Positions 12,778 through 21,931 of a stretch of 64,000 nt of DNA are shown piece by piece. The stretch lies in NCBI RefSeq assembly GCF_004367745.1, contig NZ_CP037993.1, forward strand, positions 1,550,001-1,614,000. The letters run 5' to 3'. A program made the translations under genes and the position numbers. The notes below the pieces were generated by a model that searched no databases, was not told where the DNA came from, and saw only the letters and a program-made list of their open reading frames with translations. The stretch comes from Herbaspirillum huttiense (GTDB lineage Bacteria > Pseudomonadota > Gammaproteobacteria > Burkholderiales > Burkholderiaceae_D). How positions within the stretch are numbered: the first letter of the stretch is position 1; each line of letters starts with the position of its first letter.

Positions 12778-12811
12778 AACGGGCACTTCTTCGGAAGTGC
12801 CCGTTTTTTTT
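12778..12811 (+). terminator. Intrinsic terminator of the tRNA-Arg gene
   Basis: Perfect 12-bp stem (12778-12789 with 12794-12805, core CGGGCACTTC/GAAGTGCCCG) with a TTCG tetraloop and eight T residues. Begins 10 bases after the CCA end. Confidence 0.95.
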
Positions 12812-12863
12812 CGTGCTGCCGATTGGCTCTATGAAGTTGCCAGGCCAGTGGCCTGGCATTGCC

Positions 12864-15338
12864 TCAATGACCCTGGTTGGTATTGTCCAGGAAGCGTCTT
12901 GCGCTCTCGCTCTGAGGCCGGTTTGCCGAGCCGCCAGGCGCTGCCGCCGGCGCTCCCTGCGAGGTACCCGGCACGTTCGGTGCCGGTTGCGCGTTGCCCG
13001 GTGCAGCCGGAGTCTGGCTGGGTGTCCAGCCGAAGAAGTTCGAGATCGCATCTACCACCGTCACGCCCACATTGGTCACCAGGCCGTTGTTGGGCGTGAA
13101 GTTGTCGTAATAGGGCTCGCCATCGATGAAGCGGATGCCTTCCGGCACCGGCAGGTCGAACTGCGGCACCCCCTTCAAGGCCTTGGCCATGTAGTCCACC
13201 CAGATCGGCAGCGCCAGCTGCGCGCCGAATTCCTTGCTGCCCAGGCTCTTGGGCTGGTCATAGCCCATCCAGGCCACGGTGGCCAGGGTGCGCTGGTAAC
13301 CGGCGAACCAGCCGTCGACGGCATCATTGGTGGTACCGGTCTTGCCGGCCAGGTCGGTGCGGCCGATGCTGTTGCTGCGTGCGCCGGTGCCGCCCTGGGC
13401 CACCGCCTTGAGCATGCTGGTCATCATGTAGCTGTTGCGTTCCGAGACTACGCGCGGTGCGCCATTGCCCACGATCAGCGGCTCAGCCTTGGACAGCACC
13501 TTGCCGCGCGCATCGGTGATCTGCGAGATCAGGTAGGGCTGGATCTTGTAGCCGCCGTTGGCAAACACCGAGTAGGCCGCCGACAGTTGCAGCGGATTGG
13601 TCTGCCCTGCACCCAGCGCCATGGGCAGGTAGGGCGGGACCTTGTCGGCATCGAAACCATAGGTGCCGGTGATGAAGTCCTTGGCATAGGGAACGCCGAT
13701 GTAGTCCAGCGTGCGGATGGCCACCAGGTTCACCGACTTCTGCAGGGCAGTGCGCACGGTGATGGGACCGGCCGGGGTTTCGTCATCCTTGGGTTCCCAG
13801 TTCGGCTGGCCGGGGCCGGCCGGATAGGAGACCGGGGCATCGTTGACGATGGAGGCCGGTGCAAAGCCCTTCTCCAATGCAGCCGAATAGATGAAGGGTT
13901 TGAAGGTTGACCCCGGCTGGCGCCAGGCTTGCGTCACGTGGTTGAAATTGTTCTGGGTGAAGTCGAAACCACCCACCAGGGCGCGGATGGCGCCATCCTG
14001 CGGCACCACCGAGACCAGCGCCGCTTCCACCTGCGGCAACTGCACCACCTGCCAATTCTGCTTGGCATCCTGCATCACGCGGATCAGGGCACCGGGCGCG
14101 ATGCGGATCTCCTTCTTGGCCTTCTCCGACAGGGCCGCGGCCACGAAGCGCAGGGCTTCGCCCTTGATGCTGATCTTGTCGCCGCTGCGCAGCACCGCAT
14201 CGATCTGCTTGGGGCTGGCGGCCACCACCACGGCGGCCAGGATGTCGTCGTTGTCGGGATGGTCGTCCATGACGTCGTCGATGGCCGAGGCGCGGTCGTC
14301 CGCATTGGCGGGCAGCTCGATGGTTTCTTCCGGACCGCGATAGCCGTGGCGGCGGTCGTAATCCATTACGCCCTTGCGCACGGCCAGGTAGGCCGCCTGC
14401 TGGTCGGCTGCATTGACGGTGGTGTAGACGTTGAAGCCCTGGGTGTAGGTGTCTTCCTTGTACTGCGCATACACCATCTGGCGCACCATTTCGTTCACGT
14501 ACTCGGCGTGGATGCTGTACTGGCTGCCCGGTGCGCGGACCTTCAGTTCTTCCTTGGCGGCCTTTTCATATTGCGCCTTGGTGATGAAGCCCACTTCCAT
14601 CATGCGCTGCAGGATGTATTGCTGGCGGATGTGCGCGCGCTTGGGGTTGACGATGGGGTTGTAGGCCGAGGGGGCCTTGGGCAGGCCGGCCAGCATGGCG
14701 GCTTCGGCCAGGGAAATATCCTTCAGGTCCTTGCCGAAGTAGGTGCGGGCGGCGGCGGCGAAGCCGAAGGCGCGCTGGCCCAGGTAGATCTGGTTCATGT
14801 AGACCTCCAGGATCTGGTCCTTCGTCAGGGCATGTTCGATCTTGTTGGCCAGCAGCACTTCGTAGAGCTTGCGGGAGAAGGTTTTTTCCTTGGTCAGGAA
14901 GACGTTGCGCGCCACCTGCATGGTGATGGTGCTGGCCCCCTGCGAGGCACTGCCGCGCAGCACGTCGGTGGCCAGGGCGCGGGCGATGCCGATCCAGTCG
15001 ATGCCGCCGTGCTCATAGAAACGATAGTCCTCGATGGCCAGCACGGCATTCTTCATGTCGGCCGGGATATCTTCCAGTTTGACCAGGCTGCGCTTTTCTT
15101 CACCAAACTCGCCGAGCAGGACCTTGTCCTCGGACCAGATGCGCAGCGGCACCTTGGGACGGTAGTCGGTGATGAGGTCCAGCGAAGGCAGGCGCGGGTT
15201 GATGAAGATCAGTGCATACACCACCAGCAGGGCAGCGGCGACGCCGAGACCGAGGATGGACAGACCGATGAACTTGGCGATGTTGGGATTGAGGAAGCCG
15301 CGCTGGCGGCGCAGGTCCGGCAAAGAGGAAAAAGGCAT
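12864..15338 (-). CDS. mrcA: Penicillin-binding protein 1A (bifunctional transglycosylase/transpeptidase)
   Basis: Polymerises and cross-links peptidoglycan. 824 residues: short cytoplasmic N-terminus, membrane anchor about 23-46, glycosyltransferase domain with the catalytic Glu E103 (AIEDYRFYEHGG) and the QGASTITMQVARN motif, an inserted OB-like region, and a transpeptidase domain with the nucleophile S477 in GSTFKPF, SVN as the second motif, and KTGTT near residue 664. The tail is Pro/Ala-rich, low complexity. The pil genes that often neighbour ponA are not here; the divergent neighbour is uup. Confidence 0.96.
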   Translation of the reverse strand: MPFSSLPDLRRQRGFLNPNIAKFIGLSILGLGVAAALLVVYALIFINPRLPSLDLITDYRPKVPLRIWSEDKVLLGEFGEEKRSLVKLEDIPADMKNAVLAIEDYRFYEHGGIDWIGIARALATDVLRGSASQGASTITMQVARNVFLTKEKTFSRKLYEVLLANKIEHALTKDQILEVYMNQIYLGQRAFGFAAAARTYFGKDLKDISLAEAAMLAGLPKAPSAYNPIVNPKRAHIRQQYILQRMMEVGFITKAQYEKAAKEELKVRAPGSQYSIHAEYVNEMVRQMVYAQYKEDTYTQGFNVYTTVNAADQQAAYLAVRKGVMDYDRRHGYRGPEETIELPANADDRASAIDDVMDDHPDNDDILAAVVVAASPKQIDAVLRSGDKISIKGEALRFVAAALSEKAKKEIRIAPGALIRVMQDAKQNWQVVQLPQVEAALVSVVPQDGAIRALVGGFDFTQNNFNHVTQAWRQPGSTFKPFIYSAALEKGFAPASIVNDAPVSYPAGPGQPNWEPKDDETPAGPITVRTALQKSVNLVAIRTLDYIGVPYAKDFITGTYGFDADKVPPYLPMALGAGQTNPLQLSAAYSVFANGGYKIQPYLISQITDARGKVLSKAEPLIVGNGAPRVVSERNSYMMTSMLKAVAQGGTGARSNSIGRTDLAGKTGTTNDAVDGWFAGYQRTLATVAWMGYDQPKSLGSKEFGAQLALPIWVDYMAKALKGVPQFDLPVPEGIRFIDGEPYYDNFTPNNGLVTNVGVTVVDAISNFFGWTPSQTPAAPGNAQPAPNVPGTSQGAPAAAPGGSANRPQSESARRFLDNTNQGH

Positions 15339-15664
15339 GGGATGAGCGGGAATCGGAATGCGCTATCTTACCGCATCGCACCGCCGGCCCGGCGTGCGTG
15401 CCACGGGCAATGCTTAACCAGTTGTAACATTGCTCCCGGACGACGGGGAAATTCGAGCTTTTGTCGTTATTTTTCATCAATCCCGTTGCCAAAGTGCAAG
15501 CCGCAGCCGTTCCGGCCCATCGAAAGGGGCAAGAGCGCGCTTAAATCAGCATTTGTGCGGCGCAGTCGGTACAATGCCGCTCTCGCGCTTTTTCCTGCAT
15601 CAAGCGCCTTTCGCATTCATCCTGCGCGGCTTGGGCCGACGCATTCACGCAGATCACGCACGCT
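15339..15664. other. mrcA-uup divergent intergenic region (326 bases)
   Basis: No gene seen. It should hold the promoters of both flanking genes. A TACAAT (15570-15575) upstream of uup is a plausible -10, but I see no good -35 at the right spacing. Confidence 0.4.
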
Positions 15665-17587
15665 ATGGCAGTCATTTCCCTCTCCGACGCACAACTGGCC
15701 TTCGGCCACGTTGCCCTCCTGGATCACGCCGAATTCTCGCTGGAGACCGGCGAACGCATCGGCCTGATCGGCCGCAACGGCACCGGCAAGTCCTCGCTGC
15801 TGAAGATCATCGCCGGCCGTTCCAAGCTCGATGATGGCCTCTTGGTGATGCAGCAGAACCTGAAGATCGCCTACGTCGACCAGGAACCGCATTTCCCGGA
15901 AGAGATGACCGTCTTCGACGCCGTGGCCTCGGGCCTGGGCGAGCTGCCGGCGCTCTTGGCCGAATATGAAGCCATCACCGGCCAGTTCGGTGGCGACAAT
16001 GACGACGCCCTGCTGGAACGCATGCACCAGATCCAGACCGTGCTGGATGCGGCCGACGCCTGGTCCATCGGCAACAAGGTCGAGACCACCCTGGACAAGC
16101 TGAACCTGAACCGTGACGCCCGCATCGGCGAGCTCTCCGGCGGCATGAAGAAGCGTGTAGCGCTGGCTTGCGGCCTGGTCGGCAATCCCGATGTGCTGCT
16201 GCTGGACGAACCGACCAACCACCTCGACTTCGGCTCCATCCTGTGGCTGGAAGGCCTGCTGCGCGACTTCAAGGGCAGCATCCTCTTCATTACCCACGAC
16301 CGCAGCTTCCTGGACAACGTCTCCACCCGCATCATCGAACTGGATCGCGGCAAGATTCTTTCCTTCCCCGGCAACTTCACGACCTACCAGGCCCGCAAGG
16401 CCGAGCTGCTGGCCAATGAAGAAGTGGAAAACGCCAAGTTCGACAAATTCCTGGCACAGGAAGAAGTCTGGATCCGCAAGGGCGTGCAGGCCCGCCGCAC
16501 CCGCGACGAAGGTCGTGTGCGCCGCCTGGAAGCCCTGCGCGTGCAGCGCAGCGAGCGCCGCGAGCGCCAAGGTCAGGTGAAGCTGGAAGTGGGCACCGGT
16601 GAACGTTCCGGCAAGATCGTGGCGGAGCTGGAAAACGTCAACAAGGCCTACGGCCCCAAGACCATCGTGCGCGACTTCAGCAGCATCCTCATGCGCGGCG
16701 ACAAGGTCGGCCTGATCGGTCAGAACGGCGCCGGCAAGACCACTCTGCTCAAGCTGATTCTGGGTGAAGAAGCCCCGGACAGCGGTACCGTCAAGCAGGG
16801 TACCAAGATGCAGGTCGCGTATTTCGATCAGATGCGCGCGCAGCTGAATGAAGAAACGACCCTGGCCGATACCATCGCGCCAGGCAGCGACTGGGTGGAA
16901 GTCAACGGCCAGCGTAAGCACGTAATGACCTATCTGTCGGACTTCCTGTTCGTGCCGGAACGTGCCCGTTCGCCGGTGCGCACGCTCTCCGGTGGCGAGC
17001 GCAACCGCCTGTTGCTGGCGCGCCTGTTCGCCAAGCCGGCCAACGTGCTGGTGCTGGACGAGCCGACCAACGACCTCGATATCGATACCCTGGAACTGCT
17101 GGAAGAATTGCTGGAAGAGTATGAAGGCACCGTCTTCCTGGTCAGCCACGACCGCATGTTCCTGGACAACGTGGTCACGCAGGTGATCGCCTCCGAAGGC
17201 AATGGCGTCTGGCGCGAATACGTGGGCGGTTATTCCGATTGGGAGCGCCAGCGCCCGGCGCAGACATCGGCAGGGGCCAAGGCTGCTGCCAAGGCGGCCG
17301 ACAAGAACGAGGTCAAGGCCGAGTCCACCATGGCCGCTCCTGCCGCCGCCCCCGCACCGGCCAAGAAGAAGCTGAGCTACAAGGAACAGCGCGAGCTGGA
17401 AGAACTGCCCAAGCGCATCGCCGCGCTGGAAGCGGAACAGAAGGAACTGTCGGCAAAACTGGCCGATCCGGACCTGTACAAGAAGAGCGCGGATGAAGCC
17501 GTCAAGCTGAACCAGCGCTTCGCCGAGATCGACGAAGAACTGCTGGTGAGCCTGGAGCGTTGGGAAGAAATCGAAGGGAAGCAGTAA
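15665..17587 (+). CDS. uup: ABC-F family ATPase Uup
   Basis: Cytosolic duplicated ABC ATPase without membrane domains; the family acts on ribosomes and Uup also affects transposon excision and DNA branched intermediates. 640 residues: NBD1 with Walker A GRNGTGKSS, signature LSGGMKKRVALA and Walker B LLLDEPTNHLD; an ARM/linker helix pair with basic residues (RRTRDEGRVRRLEALR); NBD2 with GQNGAGKTT, LSGGERNRLLLA and VLDEPTNDLD; then an Ala/Lys-rich linker and a C-terminal coiled coil from about 575 (KLSYKEQRELEELPKRI) typical of Uup. Convergent with the sirB1 gene, only 25 bases apart. Confidence 0.93.
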   Translation: MAVISLSDAQLAFGHVALLDHAEFSLETGERIGLIGRNGTGKSSLLKIIAGRSKLDDGLLVMQQNLKIAYVDQEPHFPEEMTVFDAVASGLGELPALLAEYEAITGQFGGDNDDALLERMHQIQTVLDAADAWSIGNKVETTLDKLNLNRDARIGELSGGMKKRVALACGLVGNPDVLLLDEPTNHLDFGSILWLEGLLRDFKGSILFITHDRSFLDNVSTRIIELDRGKILSFPGNFTTYQARKAELLANEEVENAKFDKFLAQEEVWIRKGVQARRTRDEGRVRRLEALRVQRSERRERQGQVKLEVGTGERSGKIVAELENVNKAYGPKTIVRDFSSILMRGDKVGLIGQNGAGKTTLLKLILGEEAPDSGTVKQGTKMQVAYFDQMRAQLNEETTLADTIAPGSDWVEVNGQRKHVMTYLSDFLFVPERARSPVRTLSGGERNRLLLARLFAKPANVLVLDEPTNDLDIDTLELLEELLEEYEGTVFLVSHDRMFLDNVVTQVIASEGNGVWREYVGGYSDWERQRPAQTSAGAKAAAKAADKNEVKAESTMAAPAAAPAPAKKKLSYKEQRELEELPKRIAALEAEQKELSAKLADPDLYKKSADEAVKLNQRFAEIDEELLVSLERWEEIEGKQ

Positions 17588-17612
17588 GTCCGGACGACCG
17601 GGACGCCCCCGG

Positions 17613-18470
17613 TCAACTCGGCTTGCGCAGTGCTTCGCGCAGGTCGGGCAGCATCTCCCGCAGGTTGGGCGCGTCCTCGGCGTGGGGACGCAGGGCCAGG
17701 TAGGCTTCCAGATCCTCCAGCGCCGCCTGGGCTTGCCCGAGGTTGGCATAGGCCAGCCCACGGTCGCGTTTCTCGGTGATTTCCTCGGGCAGCAGGATCA
17801 CCAGTCTCTCCTGCACATCCAGCACTTGCTGCCAGCGCTGGCTTTCCATGAAGATGGCCTTGAGGTTGCGCAGCATGCGCGCCAGGATCTCGCGCGGATG
17901 GGCCGCGCGCAGGTAGGCCGCCAGCGGCAGTTCATCGCCGAAATCTTCTTCCGGCTGATGCGCCAGATAGGGCTCCAGCCGCTCTTCCAGTTCCTGCCGC
18001 GACAGGCTCGCGCCATTCATGGGGTCGAGCACGATTTCACCGGATTGCACCGACAGCTTCATCAGGAAGTGGCCGGGGAAGGAAACTCCCTTCATCTCCA
18101 GGCCGATCTGCTGCGCCAGTTCGATATAGACCACCGCCAGCGAGATCGGAATGCCGCGCCGCGTCGAGATGACGCGGTGGATGTAGCTGTTGTCGGGGTC
18201 GTAGTAATTGTTGACGTTGCCGGCGAAGGCCATTTCCTGGAAGAAGAAATGGTTCAGCATGCGCAGCTTCTGGATCTGCGAGGCATCCTGGGGCAGGCGC
18301 TGCCTGAGCTTGAGCGCCAGCGTGTCGAGCGCCATCTCTTCCTCGGCAAAATCCATTTCCGGATAAAAATCCTGTCCCAGCGTCAAGGCAGATTCGAACA
18401 GCGGAATCGAATCGTCCTGGCGCACCAGCGAAGCAAAATAGTCGAGGGAGGTGAGCGTCATGTCACCCAT
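17613..18470 (-). CDS. SirB1-family transglutaminase-like/TPR protein
   Basis: 285 residues of the SirB1 (transglutaminase-like, N-terminal) family, which carries a C-terminal TPR region. Visible features are the segment RRGIPISLAVVYIELAQQIGLEMKGVSFPGHFLMKL, in which the family Cys is replaced by Ser at the ISLAVVY position, a following FPGHF His, and a helical repeat tail (LGQAQAALEDLEAYLALRP). The missing Cys suggests no classical transglutaminase chemistry, as usual for this family. Start may be ATG 18470 or 18461. No biochemical role is known to me. Confidence 0.82.
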   Translation of the reverse strand: MGDMTLTSLDYFASLVRQDDSIPLFESALTLGQDFYPEMDFAEEEMALDTLALKLRQRLPQDASQIQKLRMLNHFFFQEMAFAGNVNNYYDPDNSYIHRVISTRRGIPISLAVVYIELAQQIGLEMKGVSFPGHFLMKLSVQSGEIVLDPMNGASLSRQELEERLEPYLAHQPEEDFGDELPLAAYLRAAHPREILARMLRNLKAIFMESQRWQQVLDVQERLVILLPEEITEKRDRGLAYANLGQAQAALEDLEAYLALRPHAEDAPNLREMLPDLREALRKPS

Positions 18471-18572
18471 GCTATCAAAATATTGCGCGCTGCGTCAGGT
18501 CTGCCGGGCGGGGAATGAAATTTCTTGTTTCAGACCGCCCCAGGCTTGTGCTGAAGCGGCCTGCAAGGCTGA

Positions 18573-20126
18573 TCAGCGGCGCGCGATGCGCTTGAATTCA
18601 CGCAGGCGGAAGCCCATCGCGAACAGCGGGCCGAAATAGGCCACCGCACACACCGCCAGCACCAGCATCAGCGCCCCGATGCGCAGCAGCGGATGGGCGC
18701 GCAGGGCGACCCAGTCGAAGTGGCCGGAAATCCACAGCGCCACCCCGGCCATCACCAGCAGCGCGCCGGTCAGGCGTACCAGGAACAGGCCCCAGCCCGG
18801 ACGCGGCACATAGATCTGGCGGCGGCGCAGGCCGATGTAAAGACACAGGGCATTGAGACAGGCCCCCAGGCCGATCGACAAGGCCAGGCCCGCGTGCGAG
18901 AACAGGGGCACGAAGACGCTGTTCATGAGCTGGGTGGCGATCAGCACGCCGACGGCGATGATGACGGGGGTGCGGATATCCTGCTTGGCGTAGAAGCCGG
19001 GGGCCAGAATCTTCACCACGATCAGACCGATCAGGCCGACACCGTAGGCCACCAGTGCGTGGCCGACCATGGTCACCGAGAGCGCATCGAAACGGCCGTA
19101 GTGGAACAGGGTGGCGGTGAGCGGCTCGGAGAGCGTGGCCAGGCCCACGGCCGAGGGCATGGCCAGCATGAAGGTCAGGCGCAGGCCCCAGTCCAGCAGG
19201 GCGGAATATTCATCCATGTCGTCGGCAGCATGGGCGTTGGCCAGGCTGGGCAGCAGGATGGTACCGAGCGCCACGCCCAGCAGGGCGGTGGGAAATTCCA
19301 TCAGGCGGTCGGCATAGCTCAGCCACGAGACGCTGCCGTGTTGCAGGCGCGAGGCGATGTTGGTGTTGATCATCAGGCTGATCTGCGCGGCCGAGACGGC
19401 GAAGACGGCCGGGCCCATCTTCTTGAGCACCCGCTTGACGCCTTCGTCGCGCAGGCCCAGCAGGGGATTCCAGTACAGGCGCGGCAGCATGCCGATCTTG
19501 ATCAGCGCCGGCACCTGGATCGCCACCTGCAGGATGCCGCCCACCAGCACCGCGAAGGCCATCGCGTAGATGGGCTGTTCCATGAAGGGGGCCACGAAGA
19601 GCGAGGCCACGATGAAGGCGACATTGAGCAGCACCGAGGTGACCGCCGGGATCTTGAATTCCTTCCAGGTATTGAGGATGCCGCCGGCCAGCGCCACGAA
19701 GGCCATGAAGCCGATGTACGGGAACATGATGCGGGTCATCAGCACCGAGGCCTGGAAGGCCTCCGGGTTGTACTGCAGCCCGGTGGCGATGAAATAGACC
19801 ACGAAGGGGGTGGCGATGATGCCGGCCACGCAGATGATCAGCATGACCCACATCAGGGCCGTGGCCACGTGGTCCACCAGGTGTTTGGTCTCCTCGGGAC
19901 CGCGGCGGTTCTTGTATTCGGCCAGGATGGGCACGAAGGCCTGCGAGAAGGCGCCTTCGGCGAAGAGCCGGCGCAGCAGGTTGGGAATGCGGAAGGCGAT
20001 GTTGAAGGCGTCGGTGTAGGCCGAAGCGCCGAAGGCGCGGGCGAACAGGATTTCCCGGGCCAGCCCGGTGATGCGCGAGAGCATCGTCATGCCGGAGATG
20101 GCGGCGAGGGTTTTATGCAGATTCAT
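18573..20126 (-). CDS. murJ: Lipid II flippase MurJ
   Basis: Inner-membrane MOP-superfamily flippase that moves lipid II to the periplasmic face for peptidoglycan synthesis. 517 residues with about 14 hydrophobic segments. The N-terminal hallmark (MTMLSRITGLAREILFARAFGASAYTDAFNIAFRIPNLLRRLFAEGAFSQAFVPIL, here cited in parts) includes the essential Arg residues of TM1-2, and the EGAFSQAFVP segment is nearly invariant in the family. Upstream and divergent from rpsT, the common murJ/rpsT arrangement in proteobacteria. Confidence 0.97.
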   Translation of the reverse strand: MNLHKTLAAISGMTMLSRITGLAREILFARAFGASAYTDAFNIAFRIPNLLRRLFAEGAFSQAFVPILAEYKNRRGPEETKHLVDHVATALMWVMLIICVAGIIATPFVVYFIATGLQYNPEAFQASVLMTRIMFPYIGFMAFVALAGGILNTWKEFKIPAVTSVLLNVAFIVASLFVAPFMEQPIYAMAFAVLVGGILQVAIQVPALIKIGMLPRLYWNPLLGLRDEGVKRVLKKMGPAVFAVSAAQISLMINTNIASRLQHGSVSWLSYADRLMEFPTALLGVALGTILLPSLANAHAADDMDEYSALLDWGLRLTFMLAMPSAVGLATLSEPLTATLFHYGRFDALSVTMVGHALVAYGVGLIGLIVVKILAPGFYAKQDIRTPVIIAVGVLIATQLMNSVFVPLFSHAGLALSIGLGACLNALCLYIGLRRRQIYVPRPGWGLFLVRLTGALLVMAGVALWISGHFDWVALRAHPLLRIGALMLVLAVCAVAYFGPLFAMGFRLREFKRIARR

Positions 20127-20500
20127 GGAGCGGCATTATAGCGGTGGGCAGCGGTGCTTTTGCTGGAGTGGCAAGGATTGGTGCGGGAGCACGACAGGGG
20201 GCGGGCAGGCCCGGACACGGGTGGTTCGGAGGCGATATGAAGGAAAAGACAATCCCCCTGCTGCACGGCGCAATAGACTCGCTGCCTTGGCCACAGGTTC
20301 GGCGGCAGGCATGAATTTCTTTGCGGAAATCGGGATGAGTGCGGCGGCATCGCAACGGATGGCACCGTGTTTACAGCAGAAGCAGACAAGTTGATTGCCT
20401 TGTCACGGGAATCTCGTTATAATCCGATGCTTTACAGAATTTGGCATCGCGAGTCCTCGGGGTTTGCGGCGCAAACGACTCTCGATTTAGGATAATTTTC
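20127..20500. promoter_or_regulatory. murJ-rpsT divergent region with rpsT promoter at 20395-20423
   Basis: 374 bases with no convincing gene. A -35-like TTGCCT (20395-20400) and a perfect -10 TATAAT (20418-20423) spaced by 17 bases face rpsT and give a leader of about 70 bases. The remainder, up to the murJ start, shows nothing I can name. Confidence 0.7.
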
Positions 20501-20767
20501 ATGGCAAATACCGCACAGGCACGTAAGCGTGCTCGTCAAGCAGTCAAGCAAAACGCTCACAACTCGAGCCAGCGCTCGACCCTGCGCACCGCAATCAAGG
20601 CAGTTCGCAAGGCGATCGCCGCCGGCGACAAGGCTGCAGCAACCTCCGTGTTCCAATCTTCCGTGTCGACCATCGACAGCATCGCCGACAAGAAGATCAT
20701 TCACAAGAACAAGGCCGCTCGCCACAAGAGCCGCCTGGCTGCTGCTCTGAAGGCCCTGGCTGCTTAA
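20501..20767 (+). CDS. rpsT: 30S ribosomal protein S20
   Basis: Primary 16S rRNA-binding protein of the small subunit. 88 residues, Lys/Arg/Ala-rich three-helix bundle beginning [21 protein letters not shown] at 20501 gives the family start and follows an AGGA at 20489-20492; an upstream in-frame ATG at 20441 is spurious. Own promoter and own terminator make it a single-gene unit. Confidence 0.98.
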   Translation: MANTAQARKRARQAVKQNAHNSSQRSTLRTAIKAVRKAIAAGDKAAATSVFQSSVSTIDSIADKKIIHKNKAARHKSRLAAALKALAA

Positions 20768-20823
20768 TTGCATCCTGGCTTGAACTGAAGCGCGGCGTTG
20801 CCCGCTTCAGGCTGCAGTACAAG

Positions 20824-20851
20824 AAAACCGCTTGATTTCAAGCGGTTTTTT
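20824..20851 (+). terminator. Intrinsic terminator of rpsT
   Basis: 11-bp stem AAAACCGCTTG (20824-20834) / CAAGCGGTTTT (20839-20849) with ATTT loop and additional T residues. Confidence 0.92.
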
Positions 20852-20936
20852 GCATTTTGGCAACGGTTTTCCACGGCCGTCGCCATCATGGGTGTCGGGA
20901 TGACGGGCCGCAGCGACACGCTGCAGCCCGGATGCC

Positions 20937-21410
20937 TTATTGGGGCAATCCCTCGATCCTGGTACCGGGCTTGATGTTCTTCTGCTTGAACCAGCCCTTG
21001 TTCATCTCCAGCGCATAGACCGCCGCGCGCTTGGCACAGTGCGAATCCAGGGTCTGTTCCTTCATTTCTTCGATGTTGATGATGACGCCTTTTTCGTCCA
21101 TGAAGGCCACCGACAGCGGGATCAGCGTATTTTTCATCCACATGCATACCCCGGCCGGCTGGCCGAACAGGAACAGCATGCCCTCGTTGTCGCCCATCTT
21201 CTCGCGGAACATCAGGCCTTGCTCGCGCTCGGCTTCGGTCTGGGCCACTTCGGCCTTGATCAGGTGGATGCCGATATTGAGCTGGGTGGTCGGGAATTTG
21301 CGCACCTGCGGCGTCTGCGCGCCGGCGGTGGACAGGCAGCCGACAGCCAGCAGGGCGACGGCGCTGTGCATGAAGCAACGGGAAAGTCGGGAAAGTGAAG
21401 ATTGGCGCAT
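20937..21410 (-). CDS. Exported DUF192 protein
   Basis: 157 residues from ATG at 21410 (a TTG start at 21422 is possible). N-terminal export signal with either a lipobox-like LLAVGC or a signal-peptidase I site at AGA before QT. The rest is a DUF192 domain: EVAQTEAEREQGLMFRE, MLFLFGQPAGVCMWMKNTLIPLSVAFMDEKG and YALEMNKGWF are the conserved blocks. Fold is known as a beta-barrel; biochemical function is unknown to me. It stands alone between rpsT and the small KKA-repeat gene, both of which end in terminators. Confidence 0.88.
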   Translation of the reverse strand: MRQSSLSRLSRCFMHSAVALLAVGCLSTAGAQTPQVRKFPTTQLNIGIHLIKAEVAQTEAEREQGLMFREKMGDNEGMLFLFGQPAGVCMWMKNTLIPLSVAFMDEKGVIINIEEMKEQTLDSHCAKRAAVYALEMNKGWFKQKNIKPGTRIEGLPQ

Positions 21411-21536
21411 GTTCTTTATCAATCGGGATTCGGATCGGGCAGGATAGCAGCAGCGGGGCGGGGCGTGTGCAGCGGGAGCGGGGCGCTGGCCGGCGTGGAT
21501 GGCTACGGGCCGGGTCGCCTGAACCGCGCGGACATG

Positions 21537-21565
21537 AAAAAAGGCAGGACCAGCCTGCCTTTTTT
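21537..21565 (-). terminator. Terminator of the small secreted KKA-repeat gene
   Basis: Perfect 12-bp stem 21537-21548 / 21554-21565 (AAAAAAGGCAGG/CCTGCCTTTTTT) with a five-base loop. On the minus strand it begins 15 bases after the stop of the small gene and ends in six T residues. Confidence 0.9.
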
Positions 21566-21580
21566 GAGTGCGGACGCTAA

Positions 21581-21751
21581 TTACTTAGCTTCAGCTGCCT
21601 TCTTTGCCTTCTTGGCCTTCTTTGCTTTCTTGGCCTTCTTTGCCTTCGGAGCAGCGGCTTCAGCCTTCGGCGCTTCCGGAGCGGCCGGAGCTTGTGCGAA
21701 AGCAGCAGTGGCGAACAGACCAGCGATCAGAGCGGCGATCAATTTTTTCAT
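21581..21751 (-). CDS. Small secreted Ala/Lys-repeat protein (56 residues)
   Basis: ATG at 21751 with a GAAGGA Shine-Dalgarno 8 bases upstream encodes a clear signal peptide (MKKLIAALIAGLFATAAFA, cleavage before QA). The mature part of about 37 residues is Ala/Pro/Glu-rich and then holds five consecutive Lys-Lys-Ala-type triplets before the end AAEAK. A dedicated terminator lies just after the stop and a 16-bp palindrome lies 45 bases upstream of the start. Resembles acid-shock (Asr-like) or histone-tail-like secreted peptides in composition only. Function unknown; the signal peptide, ribosome site and terminator together make it a real gene. Confidence 0.82.
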   Translation of the reverse strand: MKKLIAALIAGLFATAAFAQAPAAPEAPKAEAAAPKAKKAKKAKKAKKAKKAAEAK

Positions 21752-21795
21752 TTTGCGTCCTTCAATTCAACATGTTAGGGATGTGAGGCAAACGA

Positions 21796-21811
21796 TGATT
21801 CGTGCGAATCA
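21796..21811. promoter_or_regulatory. 16-bp palindrome upstream of the small secreted protein gene
   Basis: TGATTCG (21796-21802) and CGAATCA (21805-21811) separated by TG. It lies in the promoter region between the small gene and rluE and could be an operator. No regulator can be assigned. Confidence 0.4.
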
Positions 21812-21931
21812 CTGCCAATAACGGCGCGCGCGTATGAAGGTTGACACCATTTCGGATCTTTTTTATGAGGTTTCGGGAAGAAGTGTGCAGCCCTGAGTGC
21901 TTCAAGCCTTGTCAGATTGTTCACGCAGCGC

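Noticed and set aside
21841..21869. Sigma-70-like promoter TTGACA-N17-TATGAG on the plus strand
   Set aside because: It points into the antisense side of rluE with no gene ahead of it; likely chance, although an antisense transcript cannot be excluded.
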